A stretch of DNA of 64,000 nucleotides from Irpex lacteus (Eukaryota > Basidiomycota > Agaricomycetes > Polyporales > Irpicaceae): NCBI GenBank assembly GCA_001986395.2, contig MQVO02000039.1, forward strand, positions 62,001-126,000, in the 5' to 3' direction. A program made the position numbers and the translations under genes. Shown here one piece after another: positions 36,301 to 47,649 of the stretch. Within the stretch, counting starts at the first letter, position 1. The number at the start of each line of letters is the position of its first letter. The notes beneath the pieces are model-generated. The model saw only the letters and a program-made list of their open reading frames with translations. It ran no database searches and was not told where the DNA came from.

Positions 36301-36712
36301 AGATTTGCAGGTGGCCAGTTCGCTTAAGCGAATTTCAACTTCCGCTGGTAGACGCACCAATCCTGCCTTTCAATAAAGGCGGGTTTGGCGTGCCTGCTTT
36401 TCTGCGGGCCATTCGATTGTATACGCCAAGGTATCTCGGGAAGGAACTTTATAAGGATTTCGACTTCGTGAGTCGTCTCTCTGCGCTGCTTACTTGCCTC
36501 ATCGCTCCCAGCATCGCACTTAACGCGCTCTACACAGCTAAACTCGTCTTTACCGACATTTAAAGCTATCTCACTTGACTCCAGCGACATCTCACTAGGC
36601 ATTCTCACCTATCATCTTCTCTTGTGCTTAATACGATCGCACTCTCCTCCGTCTTTTGTTACAGCCCACAATACCCCACTCTCAATCGATCGACTTCCCC
36701 TCCAGTTCAACG
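33331..36712. other. No gene resolved; scattered intron-like borders
   Basis: Many GTAAGT/CAG borders flank short frames (for example an exon-like stretch after the acceptor at 34080, LERRRVDQHATRPMLPP). The block around 33996-34040 resembles 33229-33275, suggesting local duplication. Nothing gives a continuous or recognisable protein. Confidence 0.3.
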
Positions 36713-39520
36713 ATGGACAAGGATCTTCAAGTTCGCGATCGCGGCTCCAACGGCTGCAACGACGCTCCCGTGTCTGGCCATGCTTTGGATGCACTCCTCG
36801 AGAACTGGGATCCTTTGTTGTTCTCGCTTGCTCACCAAGATCCGGTGCAGCCTCAGCAACCTGACGTCGTCCTAGGAGATGATGGAATGCCCATCCAGGC
36901 GATCTCCCCGCTTGACGCGGACCAACCTGAACGACATGGCCATGCGGCCGCTGAGGAAGAACATCCCTACGAGCCCCCTGCTTTCGACATCACCGATATT
37001 GTCGCTCAGGATCAGCAACCCAACTTTAATAATTTCAACGAAAACGGATCTCTCTGCCAATCTGTACCCGCATTCGATCTCAACGGTACCCAGACTCACC
37101 TTCCGGACAACCATCCCGACTGTCGATAATGCACAAGAGCAGTTCGGTTTCGATGGATACAGTCAGGGAAGCAGTTTTTGAGCCTTCGCATGTCGGAACG
37201 GGGTGAGGAGCTTACAGGCCGCTGAGGTCAGTGCCCATTTGACTTTTACCATATCTAATTGTCTAACCATTCCCACAGGCTCCTAGCGTATCCGAGACCA
37301 TCTCCACTTCCCCCATAACCTTCCCACCACCTCCACTCACGTCGCCGTCACTCCCACCGAATTCATCGGGACTACAGCCGTCTCAGCAATTACTCCTTCG
37401 TCTGATCTGAACACTCCAGCCCTTGCCATCCCTTCATCCGGCAATTCGCCTTCGTCTTCTGGCGAGTTAAGCGGTATGGCTGGTCTTCCACAAACGACAC
37501 AACTCTCATGCAGCACACTCACCTCGGGAAATGCGAACTCAGTCCACTCGACCACGCAACGTCCACCCGCGTCGCACTTTGAGAATTCGACTATCGATCG
37601 GTCGAACGTGGCTGGCTCTGCAGTACCGCACCAGCACATCGCTTATCATACATCATTTCTGGCCAACGAAGACGAAAGTCCTCACATTCCTAATGTCACA
37701 TCCGACCACGACCTGAACGCCCTACAGTCTGTCCAGCCTGAGAGTATTTGGAGCAATGACCCTTGGGATCCGTCCTATCCGTTCGCTTCCTTGGCGAGCT
37801 ACCCTCATAACGGGGTCACGATTGCGCGAGACACCTCCATAACTTCTCCTCAGTTGTCGGATGTGGTCGCTGGCCGTCCTATCTCAGACTCGGAGCTCGC
37901 CAATGGCAATGCGGTAGTTGCTGATTCGGATGTGCAGCGCTCATGCGAGAGGTAAGTTTGTTATCGTTCACCACGTCGTCGTTTGTCATATGTGCTAATG
38001 TGATTGTTGTAGCGGGCCCGCGTTTCGTGGAACGAAACGTCGCTGTGATGAAGCTGAACAGGACGACTCCTTGTGTCATATGTGCTAATGTGATTGTTGT
38101 AGCGGGCCCGCGTTTCGTGGAACGAAACGTCGCTGTGATGTGGCTGAACAGGACGACTCCTTGTGTCATGGAAAGAAGGCTCGCCAGGACAATGCACACG
38201 CGGACGAGAGCGGCGCAGACGAGAAAGCCGACGACGCTGAAGGCTCGAACACTAGCAAGAGCAATGGGAAGCGTCGTGCGACTAACACAGAAATCTCTTC
38301 GTGGTCATCACATCCTGTGCAATTATCCTTGCCCGAGGACCACAATGACAATACTGGCGGTGATTGTAGTGATGAAGCTCCGACTCTTGGCTCGTTTATG
38401 CAAGATGCCCCCGTTTCAAGGTGCAAAGCTAACCCTTTGCAAGCCGAAGGGTCCCTCGTGGCTCGGACGTGCAGGATGTCGCTCTCTGGTCACCGAGGGG
38501 CATTCGACTTTGCTGGTGACCAGCTGAGAGCGCAAGCAGGCCTCTTCGCGAGCTATACATTGGCCCATAACCGCATCAATGACTCTCTGCCTGCTTCTTC
38601 CCTTCTTCCCTCTTCCTCCGGCAGTACGGGCGTGACTAGAGGCCCATCAGAGTCGACTCTGGACCAAGCACCTGTCCTATCGACGACTCTACCTGCACCT
38701 GAAGTCGGTTCGAATGCCAGCTCCCCGGATATCCCTCTCGCAAACGCTGTGGTGGCTCCTCATGCACAGGGCGCAAATATTTCACGCACTGATTTCGTCG
38801 TCACCCGTGCCCCATCGAACAAGAGCTCGAAGGCCTCAGGCAAGAAACCCAAACCGCTGCTTTATAATCCCTCGGACATCCGAGTGAAGGTCGATGGTGC
38901 ACCACTCGTCGAACGCATACGCAAATATCCCATCAAGAAACTCGATCTGCCTCTATACAGGGGCTATCCTTTTTATCCAGACGCCCCCATCCCGCATCGC
39001 ATGATAACTGTCAAGAGGTCTGATGTGAAGCGAGCGTCCACAACTCCGACGTCCGGGACACTGGAGCAAGGGTTCTCTCAAGCTGAGGAGTCCCTTTGGA
39101 GATACCACTGTCAATAACACGAACGATCCTCCCGTCTCACCTTCTGCTGCTCCTGGCGACGTCTCACCCTCTGCTTCTCTCACTGTCCCACGGCCTCTGT
39201 CCCCCGCTGCCTTCGCTTCTCCTATCTCTGATTCTCAAGCAGCTTCGACCTCCGCTGTTCCCGTCGAACAAGCTCATCAATCGCAAATATTGGCAGAGCA
39301 GAATCTTCTACGAGAGCGTGCTGCTGCCGTACAGCGACTTCACGACCTTGACGCTGTAATCGAGCTCCAGTATATCTGGCGCATGAATGAGAATGAAACG
39401 TCTCACTTGTGTCGTGCTCAGCTCAGTATGTTGCACGGCCGAGTCACTGGCAGATGCCATGCTGCACACGACACGTTTCGAAGGAAGCCTGCACGCACAA
39501 TCCACGCGCCCAGCTGTTGA
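36713..39520 (+). CDS. Ser/Pro/Asp-rich protein with C-terminal coiled-coil-like region; unknown function
   Basis: The start MDKDLQVRDRGSNG at 36713 follows a pyrimidine-rich leader. A second coding block at about 37290-37951 (NTPALAIPSSGNSPSSSG, later NDPWDPSYPF) ends at a GTAAGT donor. The third, from 38103 to 39117, contains FRGTKRRCD and PLVERIRKYPIKKLDLPLYR. The end of the protein, in another frame from about 39085, has PPVSPSAAPG and then EQNLLRERAAAVQRLHDLDA, a likely coiled coil, stopping at 39518. Joining the first to the second block and the third to the last needs an unrecognised intron or a frameshift at about 37130 and 39080. It could be a gene with small unseen introns or an early pseudogene. 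Confidence 0.45.
37984..38163 (+). repeat. 90-bp tandem duplication containing a splice acceptor
   Basis: Units 37984-38073 and 38074-38163 differ only at ATGAAG/ATGTGG. Each contains the branch-like GCTAATG, the acceptor TTGTAG and the first about 60 bases of the next exon. TGTCAT occurs at both unit starts and right after the second unit, so it is a plausible microhomology for the duplication. Confidence 0.9.
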
Positions 39521-40121
39521 CGCATCATAACGATGGAGTATCGAACGTGTACGTGAGTACATACCTTGAACAAATTTAAAGGTGTAGCTAATGCCGATAT
39601 CGTGCGTGCAGTCTCAGCTTGTACGACTATGAAGATATAGTCGAGACAACAGATATTGTAAGTCCCGTTATTTAAGATTGAGGACTTACAATTCTATAGC
39701 TACTTTGGCAGATGTTCTCGCCAGCAAGGAACGTGCGCTGCTGCCCATACTTATCTCACATCGCGGTGGATGCCAGCGATCTGCGACGGGATATGCAGGA
39801 TATGAAAAGCGATAGGGGGCCGACGATTACCCGATCAAGTCATATTCCTAGAATTAACATGAGTAAAAACCACTTAGACTAACGTTGGATGGAATGAGAC
39901 TCACGGTTATGAAGTGCACATGCCGTCGAATGCGATAGCAACTTGAAGCAGAAGTTCGGAAGCGCTAAAGCGCGGGGTGTGTTTGTGCGTGTTTAAATCT
40001 AAAGCCGTTGCAGTACAAATAGGTCGACGCTTCCGTCGCTCGTCTGGCATCATCTGACGGTTACGACTTACCAGTTATCATCTATCGCTAGACGGCACCT
40101 GCGTTATGTATTTCTCGGACA
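39521..40121. other. No gene recognised
   Basis: About 600 bases between the Ser/Pro-rich gene and element copy 2. It has a few intron-like borders and no supported frame. Confidence 0.4.
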
Positions 40122-40130
40122 CACGGGACC
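40122..40130 (+). repeat. Target site duplication CACGGGACC (left of copy 2)
   Basis: Repeated exactly at 42130-42138 on the other side of the element. It differs from the duplication of copy 1, proving a separate insertion. Confidence 0.92.
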
Positions 40131-40391
40131 TAGTCTCGTAACCAGCCGTATGGGCGCTCACTGGGTCTGAGGCGGAAGAACGAGACAAAGAACACAGACC
40201 CTAGCGCCCGAACGTCTGGTGCGAATTGGCAGAGCGGGTGTAGATGAATCCAGGCGTGACATTAGACGCCCTAAGTAATCAGTACGATACTCGTAGCTCG
40301 ACGCGTTTTCCCTCTGTACATACCACGCACCAGTCAATTCAAGTCCCTTTACCGTCAATTATTCTACAAGGAGTGCACAATAAGCTTCAAG

Positions 40392-40853
40392 ATGCCCTCT
40401 GACTATGTCGAGGACGCAGCCGAAGAGAGATTGGACAACCCGAACGACGACAACGATGACAGCTCGGACAGCGACAATGATAGCTCGGACAGCGACGACG
40501 ACAGCTTTCCGTCGGATGTCGAAGACGAACTAGAATACCATTCAACCCATAGTAAAGCCAAGGGACCACTCGGGCGAACAACAAAGAGCCTCAACATATT
40601 GAAGAAGCTCTCCCATCGTCGTCTCGCCGCCAGGATGAGGCGAGTTATCAAGTGTATGGCCAAAGAAGGTTTCGACACTGGGACGTTCGCCTTCTTCCTT
40701 ACCTCGGGCTGGACTACTGGTAGCAAGGACGATGAAGTACTCGACCCCACCGATAAAGACGATGTATATACGCACGAAGATAACCTTAGGAAGATCAAGT
40801 ACCACCGCAGTGGCTTCACAGGATGTCAAGGTTCTAGTGCGACAGAAGTCTAA
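40392..40853 (+). CDS. Acidic protein, N-terminal part (element copy 2)
   Basis: Identical 153-codon frame to 31517-31978. It starts just inside the right inverted repeat of the element and runs toward the helicase, so each gene is read inward from its own terminus, a common transposon layout. Confidence 0.55.
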   Translation: MPSDYVEDAAEERLDNPNDDNDDSSDSDNDSSDSDDDSFPSDVEDELEYHSTHSKAKGPLGRTTKSLNILKKLSHRRLAARMRRVIKCMAKEGFDTGTFAFFLTSGWTTGSKDDEVLDPTDKDDVYTHEDNLRKIKYHRSGFTGCQGSSATEV

Positions 40854-41861
40854 CTGCTCGTAGGTTTTCTCCAGCGTGCCAGGGGACATCGTCGCGGACG
40901 CGATCATAAACGGTTTGCGAATCGCGAATGATCTCGCTTGATCGAGCTCTCCAAAGCTCTCGCGAAAGTCGTCCCCCCACTGTTCAATACAGTGGGCCTC
41001 ATCAATAACAATACCTATGATATTACTCATGAAGTTGGCATCTCTGATAAGCTTCGAGAAGCGTGGGTGCTTCAGGATCATCTCCGGAGAAGTGAGTATA
41101 ACTCTGAACTCATGCGCCTCGAGTTGCTGCACATAAAGGTAAGTAGTATCCAATGCACACATGACTGTAAAAAGCGACTCACCGCATGCAGCTCGTCGGA
41201 ATATGAGTCACCATTTACAGCAACTGCAGAGAGTCCGTAACTGTGAAAGCGATCGACCTGCCAGTAGTTAAGCGCATATAGTCACGATCAGTCGCTTTCG
41301 CTACGGCTTCGCTCTCGTGCCTACCTGGTTCTTTTGCAGTGCACACAATGGGGATACGATAATTATTTGGGATGTACCAGTAACGTCCGCAAGCAATGGG
41401 ATTACAAATGGCAAGGTTTTTCCGAAGCCTGTTCCCGCAAGAATCGCCACGTCGAGTCCAAGGTGAAACGCTTCGGCAATGTCTTCCTGGTACCAGTATG
41501 GCACCATTCCATCGCATTTCTCCTTAACGGCATCCCGAACGCTTCGTCGGTACGCTTCTGTATCGTATTTTGCCTCTTTCTTTGCTCGCTTCCGGGTATC
41601 TTCCAATAACTTATAGGATCGTGCATGGACAAGGGATTGAGGGGCAGAGGGCTGAAGACGAGATAGAACATCACTATAGGTCTCAAGTCCTAGTAAGTTC
41701 GAGTCCACAGATGCATTAGCGGGCTGAGGTTTGCTAGGGGACTCCGAGGCATCAGCGGGAAGACCAGCAGCAGTGGTAGATTCTTCGCGTGCTTGCAAGC
41801 CTAGAGCAGCTCGGAAGACCTCTTCATTTGTTTCGTCGATAGTTACGAGAGTTAGGGACAT
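40542..41861 (-). CDS. RecQ-like helicase, N-terminal half (element copy 2)
   Basis: Exons 41861-41325, 41257-41183 and 41126-40542 mirror copy 1, with the same Walker A (AGTGFGKT) and DEAHCIEQWG and the same truncation after TYEQL. Because copies 1 and 2 share the truncation, the deletion predates at least one of the two insertions. Confidence 0.8.
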
Positions 41862-42234
41862 ATTAAAGCATAAGTTAGAGCAAGCAGATGTGCGGTGGAC
41901 GAGGTATTTAGTTTACAGCGATGCTCTATCTACATACAGCAGCGTACACCAATAATCTAGGCGCCAGCTTGATTAGATCGTTACATGTGTGACCTCTGCG
42001 TGACGCTGGATTCATCTACACCCGCTCTGCCAATTCGCACCAGACGTTCGGGCGTCTGGGTCTGTGGTTCTTTGTCTCGTTCTTCCTCCTCAGACCTATC
42101 TGGCGCCCGGACGGCTGGCTCCGAGACTACACGGGACCATGATATAGACAGGTGAGGATCAAATCGCAGCGAAACCATCCACGTTTTAATGATTTTTTGA
42201 TGTAGACTACGATAATGACAATATATCGCCTTGC

Positions 42235-42393
42235 CAGTCTCGGCTCCAGACGGTTCCGCTTTTGGACGTCGGAGATCGAAAAACGTTTGAGGATCCTTCC
42301 CTTAGGCCGTTGGACTTTCATTCTTTTTCGATCTCCGACGGCCTAATGGGGACGGAGCCTCGGCGACGTCCGTCTCTTCTGGGCACGAGACTA
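42235..42393. mobile_element. 159-bp MITE with TAGTCTCG-type ends
   Basis: The left end reads CAGTCTCGGCTCCAGACGG (one base off TAGTCTCG) and the right end is the complement of TAGTCTCGTGCCCAGA. Inner parts are inverted too (TCGGAGATCGAAAAA on both sides). The eight bases CGCCTTGC occur at 42227-42234 and again at 42394-42401, the next base being C and G, so the duplication is 8 bp, or 9 bp with one change. The first eight terminal bases equal those of the RecQ-bearing element about 100 bp away, suggesting the same transposase can move both. Confidence 0.82.
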
Positions 42394-42401
42394 CGCCTTG
42401 C

Positions 42402-43700
42402 GTCTTTCGAAGGCTCAGAATTCGTTGTAACTTCTAATCCCTGTCACAGGGGCCTGGGCGGTGAGCCTGTCGTCACGTTGTCGCTATATTGGCGCTAACG
42501 AAGCTGACCCGCACGCCTTTTTTCGTTCATAAGATACAGTATCACGATGAATGACATGGTAAGCACACATTTCGAACATATTTCTTCTGAATGATACTCG
42601 CATTCATGTACTGATCTCACTGTTGTATTCATTCGTGCCGGAATGGAAGCCTTTGTTTGCCGGACTAGATCTGTAACATAGCATATCCGCGGGCTCTGCA
42701 TATATCAGAAGACTTGCAGTGTGCTAGCTATAACCGAGATATGAAAACAACCCCCGTAAGTCTATGTAAAGCCAGAACACGCTGTCAGACTCAATACTTA
42801 TCATTACAATCTTCACTTACAGACGTCTCGCCTGAGGTCTTCGTACAGAGCCCGACGAAGCCTTCCAACGAGTCGTATGCTCTAGCAACGGGCAGCTCCG
42901 AGATAATGCATAGTCGTAAGCGTGTTCATATCTACTGTCTTGTAGAAGCCACCCCTCATGATACCAATTCGTTTACCGAAACATGGGTCGTTTGGAAGAG
43001 TGCACCATAGTGGCAAGATCAGCGGCCTGTTACTCTCCCGCGCCGGAGCTTCTTTACGACTATCTGCAGATACAAACTGTGTAAGTATATTCAGTTGACG
43101 CTACTCCGTAGCCCGTGGTACTCACGCTAATGGTTAGGTTCAATGAACGACTGCTGTCGTATACAGTGCAGCTCACGCCGTGACATGTACATGACGTGAT
43201 CGGATTACATGTCAAACGAGCAAGTCCCATTGGTCCCGAACGTCCTATACAAGGCCCCATCCCATCCCACGACCAACACGTCTATTGCGAAGCGTCAATC
43301 ACCTCTGTCAGTGACAGGGCTGGTGTCTCCCTGTTGCGTAAGTATCAGTTCTAACTTCTATAACCTTGACCAGTGCGCGCGATCACTGCATCGAATACTA
43401 GTCGAATACGCTGTTCACGTCGTAGACTAACTCCTTCTCTGTCGTAGGAACCGTCTGTTCTTTGTGGCTCTACGGGAGCCTTTTGCACGGAACGCCCAAC
43501 ACGCGTATTCACATCGATTCCTCTCACATGCCAGATGGTGACGACCTCCCTTTCTATGCACTTATTCCATACCCCACAGCTTCACATCCACGCTTAGAGA
43601 GATGTTATAACAGACATTCGGTGACGGCAGTCGCATGCAGCAAGCGCGATACGGTGAGTGCCATACAGTCACGCCGGAAGGGTTTGATATCGACATCCTA
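42402..43700 (+). other. Candidate exons of an unidentified gene
   Basis: Two stretches look coding. About 42824-43009 contains SPEVFVQSPTKPSNESYALA after an acceptor. About 43447-43655 contains TPNTRIHIDSSHMPDG and ends at a GTGAGT donor. A third piece at 43209-43340 starts MSNEQVPLVPNVLYKAP. They may form one gene, but joins could not be fixed and no family is recognised. Confidence 0.3.
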
Positions 43701-44103
43701 ATCGTCATATCATTGACCTAGCTCCCTTCGACGCATGAGACCTCGGACGTTGAGGGTAGCCTCCACGTTTCTGTCCATCACTGCGCGACGACAGCATCAC
43801 CGGATAGAAGAACCGTGGATTTAATAACGCTGGTTTTGCACTCCGCTTCGGGAGCTCGCAATATCACTTCACTATCGAGCAAGATCGAACTTCTTTATCA
43901 CGCGCTTGATCGAATCCGTGGGTTGGTTTGTAGGGAAACAGTAAAGCCGCAGGAGCATGCATAAGTAGTCCAGGTGCGACGACGCTACAGTGCACCATGT
44001 CCCCTTACTAAACATCTTAATGCTTAGCACATCTACTAAGAATATCTTCGTCCACACTCCCACATCCGATCTATCCTTGTGCCATTTCCTTTCCCTCCAT
44101 GTC

Positions 44104-44836
44104 TCAGCCTTCTGGTCTCCTGCATCGACAATACTCGACCTTCACGTCTTGCATCCCTGTTAGGTGAACAACCGTGATGGTAGAGGTGTGCTTGTCACGC
44201 CTCTCAGTCGAGATAGCTGGACACGGCTCGCCACCGTGACCTAGGCGGATGACTAGCCCAAGATCTGCGAGGGTTGTACGCGTGAAGCATTCACCGTTCC
44301 ATCTTTCCGGCAGATGAAACGGACAATAACGATGTGTTGCCGTTATGCACGATCCGCACAGCATTCGTGATATCGGACACTCCCTGCACCGGTATATAGC
44401 CTTGGATGCATCCGCACCACAATTTGCACAGGGTTGACCAAGGCTATCGTGCACTTCGAGCTCATACAGAGCGTCCAGAAACGGTTGTCCCCATTCGCTT
44501 TTGAACTCGTCGGTCAACTCGTGAGGAGTCTACGTGAAAGTGATCAGTATCAAAACTATCTATCAGTCACTACCTTTGTACCTTGTGCGCCTTAGGGGGT
44601 GGGGGTGCCGGTGAAGGGTTACTGGGTCCCGCCGCCGCTTCCTCCAATACAGGAAGTAATTCAGGTAATGGCGCTGCGCTGTCTGATGCGATAAAGCTCG
44701 GATGAGGAGGATTTGACTTCCTTGGCGTGAGGTGCTCAATTGTCTCCTTTCCAGCAGCATCAACGGAGACCGTTGGAATCCCGTCGGGCACGATCTCCCC
44801 CGCAGTTGGCTTGAAGGCTTTCTTTCCTCGCGCCAT
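44104..44836 (-). pseudogene. KDZ transposase fragment with CxC2 cysteine cluster
   Basis: Exon 1 is 44836-44582 (MARGKKAFKPTAG..., Pro/Ala-rich end), then a 52-nt intron (44581-44530, phase 0), then exon 2 from 44529, starting TPHELTDEF. Exon 2 carries CANCG, then YRCRECPISRMLCGSC, ATHRYCPFH, ERWNGECFTRTTLADLGLVI, RLGHGGEPCP and a final YCRC. This is the CxC2 zinc-binding cluster found at the N-terminus of KDZ (Kyakuja-Dileera-Zisupton) transposases of mushrooms. The frame stops at 44106-44104 and the large KDZ catalytic region is absent downstream, so it is a truncated remnant. Confidence 0.75.
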
Positions 44837-45728
44837 CGTTGACTACTGAGACGAGTTGAGAAGCGATGCAATATCAGTTTTATTTGGAACTCACGAGGGA
44901 GAAACTTTTGAGCCAGCGGCAATGATAGTCAATTCATCTAGATAAGAAACACAATACAATGAGATAGTTGACTGTAGTAACTTATTCAAGTAGCGATCAA
45001 AATAATGGAGAGATGCATGGTCCATCAACGGGAAAATTCTGTTTGTGAAGGGCAGTGTGCTCACCTGATGGGCCTTCGTCCGCATCACTCCCAAGCTGCA
45101 TGCATAAACCGTCGTTAAACGGTGTAATCGGGCCTAAGTCCGATTATGCCTCACATTGGATCGAACTGGGTGTCAGCCTCGTCGATCCAACATGCGGTAT
45201 AAATGGACTTAGACATGTAAATAGTCGCTATAAAGATATAGTCTGAGCTTCTTTCCTCGTGTCGGTACTGGCACCGCCTGTCGTTCTGTCTGTCAATCAT
45301 CCAATGGAGATATTCGCAGGTATAGTAGTTGGGGCCACGTCAAGACACCTGCATGTCGTTAATTATGCTTGTACACAGGTAGCATATAGATATAATACAC
45401 ACTGTTCGTATTTTGTCAGTAGATCATAAGTGAAGGACGAGCTTACCTGCCTGAGAAGCAAGAACACCCACAGTACGTAGCCGTTGAGTAGCCGCATGGT
45501 GGTGTACCGTCTCAAGCTCCTGAAGTCCAGACCGAGATCGGACGGCCGCCACGTGTGTGAGATCGAAAGGCCGGACCCGTCATCACGGACTGTACCAGTT
45601 ATGATGTAAGCAAGCTTCCGCCCAAGCATGACATCATTGCAAGGCGTTGTTCACTTTGTTCAGGAAATCCCGATCAGATGACGTAGCTGTCAAGCCGCCA
45701 CGTGGAAAGATGCAACTCGGGAATTAAG
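44837..45728 (-). other. Unidentified frame and flanking DNA
   Basis: Minus-strand frame 45629-45363 contains DDGSGLSISHTWRPSDLG and then LRRYTTMRLLNGYVLWVFLL before a GTAAGC donor at about 45447. It looks coding, with a possible membrane segment, but I do not recognise it. The rest holds nothing I can name. Confidence 0.3.
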
Positions 45729-46404
45729 ACTCGCACACTTCGATCACGCGCCGATCGAATTGAGATTCAAGCTGATCGTCGGGCTGTGTGTCCAAACCGG
45801 AAATGCCGCTTCGGCACCTGTCGGAGATTGAAATGGAGGCTTTCCCGCCCGCCGACCGTGGGCTGACAAGATCTCTCGCTGAATCTACCCGTCGAGCCCA
45901 CAGATACTGCCTGAATACACCAAGGGACCCCGACAGCGCCTCGGCGCCCTGCAGAACTGCCCAAACGGGCAACCATCGCTTAACAACCGCGCCGAAAGCA
46001 GTACACCGAGGTGGCGGCGTCGGTCACAATACACGGCAAGACACCAAAGCTCAAGGGGGTTCAGGGGGGAACGCCCTGACGGGGTCCAGGGGCAGAGCCC
46101 CTGGTCGTCGCGGCCGACGCCGCAAACACCATATACAACTTGAATTTCTATTCAACTGTTACTTATATTAGGTTGCATGTACTGTAACAACGTCTATGTG
46201 TGTCGAATATAATGGATTTGGGCCACAAAAGACCTTTGGTGTGATAAAACGTCTATATACATGATTTCTATCTTGTGAATAACTACGAAACTCTCAGCAC
46301 TATGACACACGCACTAGGCAAGCGCTGGCCCCGACGCCTGATCGCGATTCTGACCAAAAGGCGCGGGAAAAGCTTACGTAAAATAGTGATCGAAGTGTGC
46401 GAGT
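45729..46404. mobile_element. 676-bp element with 19-bp terminal inverted repeats
   Basis: ACTCGCACACTTCGATCAC at 45729-45747 recurs as its exact complement at 46386-46404. Only a 2-base AG is shared by the flanks, so the duplication, and hence the superfamily, is unclear. The interior has no transposase. It contains a perfect 8-bp-stem hairpin, CCAGGGGC-AGA-GCCCCTGG, at 46086-46104 in a GC-rich patch unlike its surroundings. Confidence 0.65.
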
Positions 46405-46974
46405 AGAATGTCCACCAACTCGGCCCTACCTCCTTCGCCAGCGAGCCCCTCCATCACAACCAACTCCTCCGTCCTATCCGAGCCCCTTTCCCCTACAACT
46501 CAAACACTGGCAACTGTTGGGCATCTTCCCTCGGACAAAAGGACCGCGATGAGGGCTTGAGTTCGAGTTTGAAGACTCTAGGGAGAAAAGAACGAGAAGA
46601 AGGCTGGAAGCCACTCGGTCGATCGACTTCTGCTTCTATTTCTATCTCGGCGGTGACACCGGGACGTGGACGTTCTGAGGTGTTAGTGTACTTAAAACAT
46701 CTAGTCGTGCAAGTTTAACCCCGAGGCCGAAGACTCCTAGGCTTATCCACTGGAGCTTGTGGGTGAGAAGACGGGCTCGCGTCTGGTGGATGAGAGTTCA
46801 GTTGTCGAGGGCGACGTTCCGGGTGAGTCAAGTCTCTTTTATGTGGCTGGATGTGCTGGATTCATCGCTCTATAACGCATATATAGGGAAGTTAGACGTA
46901 GGAGGGGCAGATCAGGCTGTTCGGTGAGAATCCACATATATATGCGGTTGAGACTCATCCGTTAACGGATTTAC
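46405..46974 (+). other. Short Ser/Pro-rich frame, then no gene
   Basis: An ATG at 46408 opens a 49-codon frame (STNSALPPSPASPSITTN) that starts immediately after the 19-bp repeat. It may be the remnant of a gene cut by the element or a chance frame. The following bases hold nothing clear. Confidence 0.25.
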
Positions 46975-47649
46975 ATACACCTTCTGTTTTCAGAATGGCA
47001 GACTTCGTCTTTAAGGCGATCGACAACGTTTCTTATAGCCTGACTGTACGCGCTGCCATGTAAGCTTAGGGTTAAAAGAGTGCATTTTGATTTCCTGTTG
47101 CGATAGTTAAGTACTCGGTGAGCCATATCGTAACACATGCTACGTAACATATTGAGTCTCAGTGCTCATCTCTTTTCTCCAAAGGACGTCTTTAGCATAC
47201 ACGTGCGTCACGGAAAAGACAAGCTCAAGTTCCTGGATAGACTCAAGTCTAAAGACGTGAGCCGTCTCTCCTTTCATGAAGCTTCGTCTCTTCAGATTTG
47301 GGCGCATATACCCGTGCACCGTCATCGAGGTGTGACAAATACTTATCATTGGAATTATAATAACATTGCACCAAACTCTGAATTTTATGCCTCACCCGAC
47401 GTAGAGCCCGAAGACATGTACAACTGGACCATCGAAAACGGGTACACCTCTCCCTCCCTCCCACCTCTCATCCCTCTGTTAATAGATCCATTCATTCCAC
47501 ACACCCACCAACCCATCCACTTCATACACAGAGGCCTCCTAGCCTGTATGAAATGGTACCGCGTCACAGTTGACGAAGCCCAGTTCCTCCGGAAACGAAA
47601 CACCAAGGCGAGCAAAGCGCTAGCTGCCCTCCCCACAACGCATCCATGA
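46975..47649 (+). pseudogene. SNF2-family helicase fragment (RAD5/RAD16-like)
   Basis: After removal of likely introns (about 47256-47330 and 47442-47531), the frame reads FSIHVRHGKDKLKFLDRLKS, KD, then NSEFYASPDVEPEDMYNW, ENG-GLLACMKWYRVTVDEAQ and LRKRNTKASKALAALP. This is the region from motif Ia to the Walker B box (DEAQ) of fungal SNF2-type ATPases. Walker A, the rest of the first domain and the whole second domain are missing. The family pattern of a short acidic VEPED segment before WYRV is preserved. It is a fragment that cannot act as a remodeller. Confidence 0.65.

Larger units (their letters stand above)
40131..42129 (-). mobile_element. 1,999-bp RecQ-bearing DNA transposon, copy 2 (inverted)
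   Basis: Same length and same open frames as copy 1, in the opposite direction. Coordinates convert as 72370 minus x. Terminal inverted repeats and terminal TAGTCTCG are intact at both ends, and the flanking 9-bp duplication CACGGGACC is perfect. No difference from copy 1 was noticed in the open frames compared, which points to recent transposition. Confidence 0.92.

Noticed and set aside
30241..42129. The two identical 2-kb copies as an assembly artefact or one large segmental inverted duplication
   Set aside because: Similarity stops exactly at the inverted-repeat ends and each copy has a different perfect 9-bp duplication, which only independent insertion explains.
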